Shown piece by piece: positions 56,698 to 64,000 of a stretch of DNA of 64,000 bases. Origin of the DNA: Dipteronia dyeriana. Taxonomy: Eukaryota > Streptophyta > Magnoliopsida > Sapindales > Sapindaceae. The position numbers and the translations under genes were made by a program. A model generated the notes under the pieces. The model was not told the origin of the DNA and made no database searches. It saw only the letters and a program-made list of their open reading frames with translations. The DNA lies in contig CM065298.1 in assembly GCA_032871835.1 (NCBI GenBank), positions 73,560,154 through 73,624,153 of the forward strand, given 5' to 3'. Within the stretch, counting starts at the first letter, position 1. Each line of letters begins with the position of its first letter.

Positions 56698-59365
56698 TGA
56701 AAATACAAACACGGTTAAATGCTCAAGGCTAACCTAGAGGAGGGTGAATAGGTTAGACACCTTTTTCGACTCCCTTAGGAACAAACAAAAGTTTGTCCCT
56801 CTAGATTGCTTATATCACAATATATATATTAATTAAAGACAATTAATCAATATATAAAACAAGTAAAGTGTGATACAAACAAGTAATTGCAACACATACA
56901 CAATCTATATTATAGAAAGGAAGTCAACTTACATAAAGAGTTCTATCCACAATACAAATACTAGAGAAATAGGGATAGAGAAAAGTTGACACAAGATATA
57001 ACGTGGTAAACCTCAAAAGAGGAAACATCTACGGGCTAGCAGCCACTAGCAAACAAAATCCACTAGTAGATAAGACAAGTACAATCTCTCAAATGACCAC
57101 TTCACCTAGAAACTACCCTCCTATCCTACTCTTGAAGTTGTTGCCCTAATGCTCAACAATTTGAGGTCTCACACCTCTTGTCAAGACTTCCTCGCTCACC
57201 TTATCTGGATCCTCACAACCCAAGGCAAGACTTCTTGCTCAACTAAGTCCTCACGACTCTAGTCAAGACTTCCTCGCTCACATATCTGGATCCTTTCGAC
57301 CCTAGGCAAGACTTCTTGCTCGACTATTCGAGTCCTCCCAACTCAAACCAATACTTCCTCTCTTACCTATCCGAATCCTCATGATCCTAGGCAAGACTTC
57401 TTGTTCGACTATCCGAGTCCTCCCGACTCTAGCCAAGACTTCCTTGCTTGACAATCCAAGGTCTCACACCTCTTGCCAAGACTTATTGATCAACACCATA
57501 GGTCTCACACCTATTGTCAAGACTTCATTCTCACAACGCATTTTGGTGATCATGAATGCAAAACGCAAACAAGTACGCAACATAGAATGCTGATCAACAC
57601 ATCCTATGGAAAATTCTTGACATGAGCATGAATTCACTAATCACATGTAGTCTAGTCAATTATGCATGTATAATCAATCTAGATCATATAAAATATGTTA
57701 AACACTAATCATAATCTAGATACATGTATAGATCTAAACTTGAATCACAAGATATGTTCAATAAAACACACGATCAATTTTAAATCACACAAACCAAAAC
57801 ATGCTAAAATCATATGACAAAGTCAATTAGATTTAAGTAGAAGTTCTAAAGCATATTCCTAATCATAGATTCAACCAAAACACATGAATAGCTCAAAAGA
57901 ATATAAGCACATGTATTATGTGTGAATTCAGCCAAGAGAGCCTAATACATGTGAGGACCTATTTTTTCTCAAAATCAATCAATCAAAGATCATCAAATAG
58001 TCCTAGAATCAAAGCTAGCACAATACAATCCCAAACATGTGAAAACATAGGCAAAATCAAAACCTAACTCAACATGAATGATTTCAATTGAAACTCAATC
58101 TAGCTTTGAAAGAGTTAAAAAAACAAATCAAAACACTTACAATATACAAATATATGTTTAAGAAGAAAACCCTAGGCATTTGACCAAGTTTTAAAAGAAA
58201 ACTTTGAGAGAAATCAATACCTTAGTTGATTTAGGTACAGTCCCGTTTTTGTGTGTTTAGACTCAAAAAACAGCAACAAAACTCACTCAAACCCTCAGAG
58301 AAAAGATGGAGGATGAACAGACAAACACTCTTAACTTCAAATCACTCAAATCTGAGTTCAAATGAAGAAGTTATGGTGTTCGGAAGTTGAGAAAATGTAG
58401 AGGGAAAAATTATGCACACTAGTTTAAATTTCTTCTTAGAATGAAATGTGAGATGGAAAGAGATTATAAAGGAGAGGGAAAGAAAGGAGCCAAATAAAAA
58501 ATTTACCCCTCTTTGATATTGCTCCCTTGAGATGGTGGGTGGGCATCTCAGGGCAGCAAGGCTGTGCGACCGAGATGGCCACACTCCATCTCGGGCATGC
58601 ACACCTTCAGGGCCTTCGGCCATGGTGCAATCCCCTCTTGCTTCCCTCGCGTTCTTCAACCGTTCTCCGGCCTTCGATCTCGGAATTCAAATCTGTTTGT
58701 GGATTACAAACCTTAACTCTCACACGAACATGGACATATAAGATACTCAACCCAAAAAATAATAATTTGACTCGATTTACGAATACGAAGATAATGTATG
58801 CAACATGAGTTGAAAGTGTAGTATATTTTGACTTAGAACTTGAAATCAATAGTATGAGTAACCGAAATGACCGAAACTCAATCAAGAATGATTTAAGATT
58901 AAATCCGATTATACAAACATATACACACACAAACACAATTCACACTAGAATGCAAACTACATAGAGATAGTTTCCAATCATGCATATTCCAAAACATGTT
59001 ATTTCCATACCAATGCATGAGCATTCATCTTCAAGTGTGTGAATGTGTTATACATGGTGCACAATGATGTAGGGACACATATGAATGAATTGTATGTGTA
59101 TGCCTATAATGGTGCACAACGATACAGGGACACAAACGAATGAATTGTGTGTGTGTGCCTTACGCCTTGTAAGAGAAAGATAAGGTTTTAGTATACCTTT
59201 GTAGAACCAAATTGCATCCTTTCTCTTTGAAGACTTAGAACTTGCTTTGACTTGTTGTTCATCCTTCTTTGAAGCTTGAATCATCATAAACCTAAACAAC
59301 TAAGTCATTACAAGTAAACATCATTTTAATATGGAATTAATGTTAACACAAACTAAAACCTAACA
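56698..59365 (-). repeat. Family-A solo LTR
   Basis: A complete 2668-bp LTR (TGAAAATACAAAC...CCTAACA) with nothing internal attached. Flanks GGTCT (56693-56697) and GGGCT (59366-59370) differ at one base and the gypsy pol frame continues on both sides, so it is a solo LTR left by LTR-LTR recombination. It has the nine-unit minisatellite (57140-57540), dyads (58529-58597), a TATA-like box (58461-58470) and the U3 minisatellite (59045-59160). Confidence 0.9.
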
Positions 59366-60208
59366 GGGCTTGACCCTTAATCGCAGCTATCGTTGATAAG
59401 ATGTCTGCCCGATGGTTTTGCTATCGAGATATCTGCTCAATCTGAAACCCTTTTAACCTTTCCCTTAGTTATTGGACCAGCTTCAGGTAGGAATCCATGT
59501 TATCGCCCTTAGCTTGGTAGAGTCATATAACCTGGTTGAGGATGAGCAACAAGTCACTCTTAACATGCAAATAATCAGCCCCAAGCTTAATGGCGACCTT
59601 CATTCCGGTTATGAGAGCCTCATACTTTGCTTCATTATTGGTTGTTTTGAATTCAAACCTAAAACAGTGGCAGCATTTCGTTCTTTCAAGGTCGATACAG
59701 GCTATATCGGTTCCTCCCCCTACCTATCCAGATGCTCTATCATTTCAAAGAATCCATGCTTTACAGCCTTCCGGCAATTGCTATCCTATGAAAGCTTCCC
59801 AAGAGCCGGACCCAGTGTTGTCGGGGGGGTCTCTTTACTTGAGAGGGCTGAGAATTCAACTACAAAGTCTTTTAGGGCTTGATCTTTGATTATTGTTCGA
59901 GATTTGTATTACAGGTCAAACTGGGTGAGCTCCAAAGCCCATAAGACTAGCCTTCCGGATACATCCAGCCTCTTTAAGAACTGGTGGATTGGTTGATCCG
60001 TCACCACAGCTATTGTATGGGCTTGAAAAAAGGGACGAAGCTTCCTGGTCGAGGTAACCAGGGCAAAAGCGAGATTCTCAATGAGAAGATAGTTCCTCTT
60101 GGGCTTGGATAGTGCGTGACTGATATAGCAGATAGGGCGTTGGACCCTATCCCTACACTCCTTGACCAAAGCCCCACTTACTGTTATTTCTGACACTGCT
60201 GAGTTCAT
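59366..60208 (-). pseudogene. C2 RNase H plus second RNase H-like domain
   Basis: The first domain (60208-59909) has QRPICYISHALSKPKRNYLL and ...KLRPFFQAHTIAVVTDQPIH, the RNase H paired with gypsy RT. Continuing left with frameshifts, the second domain shows NNEAEYEAL-like words near 59630, LGADYLHVKSDLLLILNQV near 59520-59590 and NHRADILSTIAAIKGQA at about 59370-59420. A second RNase H of this kind marks the Tat lineage. The frame is broken by stops. Confidence 0.7.
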
Positions 60209-61390
60209 TTGTAACTCCTCTCCTGGGATAGGCTTAACTAGCAGCGGTGGGCTGGTGAGGTGCTCCTTTAAGTCTTAGAAAGCTCACTGGTCATCTTGGT
60301 CCCATTTCTTGTTCTTCCCTTGCTTGATGGCTTTAAAGAAAGGAAGACATTTATCCGTGAAACATGAAATGAACCTATTGAGTGCTGCTATATGCCCTAT
60401 CAACACTTGAACTTCTATGAGAGTGGTCAAAGAATCTAGGTTCAGGATAGCTTGGATCTTTTACGGGTTTGCCTCAATTTTCCTCTTATTCACCATGAAG
60501 CCCAAGAACTTTCCCGTAGTAACCCCAAAGGTGCATTTGATGGGGTTCAACCGTATTTAGTTTTCCCTTACTATCTGGAAAGTCCTACAGAGATAGTCAT
60601 GATGTTCCTCTACTTCTTGAGACTTGGTGATCATATCATCTATGTACACCTCCATTATCTTTCCTATCTCCGGCTTGAATAGCCGGATGACCAATTGTTG
60701 GTAGGTAGCGCCTGAATTCTTAAGGCCGAAAGGCATCACCTTGTAACAATACAGACCTTGCCCCGTAAAGAAACTGGTCTTGTCTTGATCGGTGGGGTGC
60801 ATCATAATCTTGTTATACCCCAAGAACACGTCCGTAAAACTGAAGAGATTGTTTCTGATCGTGTAATCCACCAACTGGTCAATTTTTGGTAGATGAAAGT
60901 TGTCTTTTGGGCATGCTCGGTTGAGTTCAATGAAATCGACACACATACGCCACTTCCCATTTACCTTTCTGCCATGACCACGTTAGCAATCGATTTGGGA
61001 TACCGGGCTCCTCTGATGAAACCTGATTTGGTCAGCTTGTCCACTTCTTCTTGAACTGCAACATTCTTCTAAGTATTAAAGTGACGCCTCTTCTGCTTAA
61101 TGGGCTTGAAGTTTGGATATACTACTAGTCGGTGAGCTGCCAAAGATATCAGGATTCCCAGTATCTCCTCATGGCTCCAAGCGAAGATGTCATTAAATTC
61201 TTGGAGAAGCTCGATCAAACCTTCCTTCACTTTGAGCTAAAGGGTAGCTCCGACCTTAACAACCTTGGAGAGGTCATCACTTCTGATGGGTACCTCCTCT
61301 AACCTATCTACAAGATGTCCGCTAGCCCAATCTCTGCTTTGCTCTTCCTCATCAAGTACCAGGAGGTCGTCCTCTGAATGATCAGTAAGC
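60209..61390 (-). pseudogene. C2 gypsy reverse transcriptase
   Basis: A 129-codon frame (60946-60557) encodes MCVDFIELNRACPKDNFHLP, FTDVFLGYNKIMMHP, GLYCYKVMPFGLKNSGATYQ and the catalytic VYIDDMITKS, all in the correct order for gypsy RT. Upstream (61110-60950) IKQKRRHFNT and VDKLTKSGFIRGARYP can be read in shifted frames; downstream (60550-60210) the thumb/connection region decays. The YIDD centre is intact. Confidence 0.8.
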
Positions 61391-61862
61391 TCTGTGATGC
61401 GAACAAGACAGTTGCATCAAATGATCCATTGCATGTTCCGGTTTGGCCAATAACAAAGGCAAGAGCTAAGAGATTCAAAGAAGAACTAAATGGCCTAATT
61501 CAAGACACTTGGGCTGATTTTGAATTGTTGAAGTCCAAGATAAGCCCACATGAAGACCAAGGCGTAATAAATGTCATCAAGGCAATTGATTGGGCCGAAT
61601 AAGGAAGACTTGGGCATGTGGCACAAGCTAGGAGAAGAGTCAACTTTGGCAGATTTATTTCCTTTTAATTTCCAAAGAATAATAGTTGATTTGTTTCCCA
61701 AATTAAGGAGCTGATTTGTTTCCAGATTTTGCTTTCCAATTAGAGAGCAAGTCAATAGTTTCTCGAATTGGTTTTCTCCTAATTGTAAGGCCTTAATGGC
61801 CGAATTATCCTGTTTCCTTTTAGGATGATGGCTTATAGCCTTTCTTTCATTTAGGCTTTTAG

Positions 61863-61870
61863 TATATAAA
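61863..61870 (+). promoter_or_regulatory. TATA box of LTR E
   Basis: TATATAAA in the context TTTAGTATATAAAGGAATG, well placed for a start in U3/R of the LTR. Confidence 0.6.
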
Positions 61871-61907
61871 GGAATGAATTGGATGTAATTCGACAGACTT
61901 GAATTGA

Positions 61908-61913
61908 ATAAAA
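61908..61913 (+). terminator. Poly(A) signal of LTR E
   Basis: AATAAA about 40 bp after the TATA box in TTGAATAAAAAAATTG, as usual for an LTR that both starts and ends transcripts. Confidence 0.45.
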
Positions 61914-62146
61914 AAATTGTGAGAGTTCATCTCTTTTTGGTTCTAAAAACTTGACTTATCACTCACATCTCCTTCTTGTTCTTGAGTGTGGCGTCTTCAA
62001 CTTCTTGATACCGTTGGTTCTTACCTACTTATTGGTAATGGGTCGCGGTCCGATAACGTTCTTGTTTGTAAACTTGGTTAGAAAACGATCCTTCATTACC
62101 ATATATTTGTTTCGGGTCTCACTGTCTTGGTGAGGTTCATATCAGT

Positions 62147-62158
62147 TGGTATCAGAGC
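62147..62158 (+). other. Primer-binding site of E
   Basis: TTGGTATCAGAGC is complementary to initiator tRNA-Met and follows the LTR end by a couple of bases. Confidence 0.8.
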
Positions 62159-62199
62159 TTAGGCTTATAAATCAGGTTTAATCTATCCCTGTTCTTTCT

Positions 62200-62749
62200 C
62201 TTCTCTGTATTCATTTGTTTCAACAAAAAATAAAACCTTTTGATCAAATCCGGTACAAAAAAAAAATACCAAAAGCTTGCTTGAGTCCATTAGATCAAGG
62301 TTGGTATAAAAAAAAAAAAAAAAAAACTTGCTTGAGTCCACTTGATCAAGGTCGGTAAAAAAAACAAAAAAAAAAGTATAATTTTTTTATGGGCCGTGTA
62401 ATTGAACCTATATCAACTATTTCTATTTATTATCCTGAATCCGTGCATTGATATTCAAAAAAAAATTAATAGCTAAAGAATTCTGTCTTCGCTATTCTAG
62501 TCCTTTTGTTTTGTTACTTCTATTTTTCTTGTACTTCTTGTGAATGTACGTATAAGTAAAAAAAAAAGGAAGAACTGAAAGAGTTAACAAAGAGTGGAAA
62601 AAGGCAAGAGTGTGTGAACTCATCAAAGGGTAAAAACCAAAGAATTGAGTGAAAACACGAGTGTGAGTGCCACCATCTTTGAGAGTAAACACGTAAGGGA
62701 GTGTTTGTGAGGCTTACTAATTTTATTTTATTTTTTACAGGTTTCAAAT
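62200..62749 (+). other. E leader with A-rich tandem repeat
   Basis: Untranslated leader. At about 62236-62365 a unit of about 60 bp (GCTTGCTTGAGTCCA..TGATCAAGGT.GGTA followed by an A run) is repeated two to three times. No gene is supported. Confidence 0.55.
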
Positions 62750-64000
62750 ATGTCACCTGATAAAAGTAGAGACTTATCTGATGAAGCACCAAAAATGATA
62801 GATCTCAATTTTTTGTATAAAGCCTTACAAAAAAACATGGAGCGGATGGAGATTAAGATTGGTGAGGTGCATGATAGGATAGATAAGGTGGAGTCTAGTC
62901 CACAAAGGGTGCAACCAATTAGGGTTCCTAATGTGGAAAGAAGAGAAAGAAACCCACCTAGGGATGATTATGAGAAGATTATGGGAATGACCTAGAGGAG
63001 GGTGATCGCATGTCCAATGTTTGATGCTAGCAGATTGAGGCGTGAAATGGGAGGTAGAGGAGTTAGGTATGGGAATAGAGAAGATAAGTATGGGTATAGA
63101 GGAGATAGGTATGGAGAGAGGGCTGATAATAATTTGGTTAGTATGAAGGTGAAAATCCCAAAGTTCCAAGGTAAAACTGATCCCGAATCTTATTTGGACT
63201 GGGAAAAAAGTATAAAATTGGTATTTGACTACCATGACTATTCTGAATTAAAGATGGTAAAGTTGGCTACCATAGAATTTAATGATTATGCTATCGTTTG
63301 GTGGGATCAATTGATTGTGAGTAGAAGACGGAATGGAGAAAGACCTATTGAGACTTAGGAGGAGATGAAAGATATCCTGAGGAAGCATTTCATTCCGAGT
63401 CATTATTATAGAGGTTTGTTTCAAAAATTACAATCTCTTACTTCAGGGTCTAAGTGTGTTGAAGATAACTACAATGAGATGGAGATAGCCATGATTCGAG
63501 ATGATGTAGAGGAAGACCGAGAGGCTACTATGGCTAGGTTTTTAAGTGGACAAAACCGAGACATAACAAATGTGGTGGGGTTGTAAAATTATGTTGAATT
63601 GAGTGACATGGTGCACATCACAATTAAGGTGGAACAATAGTTGAAGAGAAAGAGTTCCACACGGGTTGGGCAAAATTTGGGTTCTTCATCATCATGGAAA
63701 CCGAATTAGAGCAAGAGAGATGACCAACCTAGTTTCAAGGCCAAGGTCGAACCTTCCAGAGATCGTAAAGTCGGAGGCACATTAAAACAAGGTACATCAG
63801 ATTCTTAACCTTTTAAAAATCGTGACATTAAGTGCATTAAGTGTTTGGGAGCAGGTCATATTGCATCTCAATGCCCAAACAAGAGAGTAATGGTTTTGAA
63901 TGATGATGGTGAGATCGAATCTGAGGGTGAATCTGATGATGAGTCCATGCCACCTTTGGAGTATGCAAGTGATATTGAATATTCGGTGGACGGAGAGCTT
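62750..64000 (+). pseudogene. E gag with zinc knuckle
   Basis: Starts MSPDKSRDLSDEAPKM with a short coiled coil (LQKNMERMEIKIGEVHDRID). After a stop at about 62992 comes an Arg/Gly/Tyr-rich stretch and the gag core KIPKFQGKTDPESYLDWEKS to ...DYAIVWWDQLI. It continues after a stop at 63356 with MKDILRKHFIPSHYYRGLFQ and DREATMARFLSGQNRDITNV. Further stops lie at about 63584, 63638, 63707 and 63807. An intact CCHC knuckle, CIKCLGAGHIASQC, is encoded at about 63835-63876. Gag would form the particle; at least six stops in one frame make this copy defective. The frame itself is otherwise well conserved. Confidence 0.8.

Larger units (their letters stand above)
53061..61394 (-). mobile_element. Gypsy element C2, Tat type, fragment
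   Basis: Pol read right to left: RT 60210-61390, RNase H and a second RNase H-like domain 59366-60208, integrase 55433-56697, then a 3' non-coding region with tandem repeats and a plus-strand ORF 53062-54300. A family-A solo LTR (56698-59365) splits the RNase H-integrase junction. The dual RNase H and the antisense ORF between pol and the 3' LTR point to the Tat lineage. Both LTRs of this copy are missing. Confidence 0.8.
61395..62144 (+). repeat. 5' LTR of E with embedded pol-tail coding sequence
   Basis: Probable start TGATGCGAAC (61395), end ATATCA before the primer site; neither can be confirmed without the 3' LTR. Its first 200 bp keep an open frame ending at 61602 (ASNDPLHVPVWPITKARAKR..., ...VINVIKAIDWAE), which resembles the C-terminal tail of gypsy Pol. 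In CRM-type chromoviruses the pol frame extends into the 3' LTR, and the 5' LTR then carries an untranslated copy. The alternative is a separate pol fragment next to a shorter LTR. Confidence 0.55.
61395..64000 (+). mobile_element. Gypsy chromovirus-like element E, 5' part
   Basis: Plus-strand element running out of the window: 5' LTR about 61395-62144, primer site about 62147-62158, leader with A-rich repeats, gag from 62750. The Gag type (KFQGKTDPESYLDWEKSIKL; LATIEFNDYAIVWWDQ) and the presence of pol-tail-like coding sequence in the LTR suggest a chromovirus of the CRM/Reina kind. Pol would lie beyond 64000. Confidence 0.7.

Noticed and set aside
61378..61602. A possible small host gene upstream of element E
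   Set aside because: The protein pattern matches the tail of gypsy Pol, and the frame has no upstream promoter of its own.

Overview
The window looks like intergenic, repeat-dense nuclear DNA of a flowering plant, probably a eudicot. I find no host protein gene, rRNA, tRNA gene or CRISPR array. Nearly every base can be assigned to long terminal repeat (LTR) retrotransposons nested in one another, plus one LINE ORF1 fragment. The evidence is Ty1/copia and Ty3/gypsy gag and pol domains on both strands, primer-binding sites matching initiator tRNA-Met (TGGTATCAGAG) or the TGGCGCC type, polypurine tracts next to TG...CA termini, and 5-bp target-site duplications (TSDs). The species cannot be named from the sequence.

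Families (names are mine). A = Sirevirus-like copia, LTR about 2.7 kb, starting TGTTAGG and ending ATTTTCA; the only long copy (479-9755, minus) has gag and an intact 352-codon accessory ORF but no protease, integrase or reverse transcriptase. B = ordinary copia with an LTR of about 2.2 kb starting TGTTGGGATTATG; three copies (10168-18177 plus; 29743-43920 plus; 46674-53060 minus), each crippled by different deletions. C = gypsy of the Tat type, with TGGCGCC primer site, two RNase H domains and a coding region antisense to pol; several fragments. D = Sirevirus copia with full LTRs and TSD TAATG (30120-38321, minus). E = gypsy chromovirus-like element entering at the right edge (61395 to beyond 64000, plus).

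Layout. 1-478 gypsy protease remnant (minus); 479-9755 element A1; 9756-10167 and 18178-18430 one C LTR split by B1 (10168-18177, TSD GTTAC); 18431-20675 C LTR fragments and a gypsy RT fragment; 20676-26067 rearranged family-A remnant with two LTRs in opposite orientation and a 436-bp inversion; 26068-26506 gypsy pol fragment; 26507-28117 A-related LTR; 28122-29740 LINE ORF1 with a probable 5' leader; 29743-43920 B3, split by D; 43921-46673 C gag, primer site and LTR; 46674-53060 B2; 53061-61394 C2 pol and antisense ORF, split by a family-A solo LTR (56698-59365); 61395-64000 element E.

No operon-like cooperation exists. The relation between parts is parasitic layering: pol-less A1 could only move using enzymes from a Sirevirus such as the family of D. 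Most coding regions carry stops and frameshifts. Several lost catalytic residues are G-to-A changes, as expected from decay of methylated repeats. The best-preserved reading frame is the A1 accessory ORF (2171-3229, minus).
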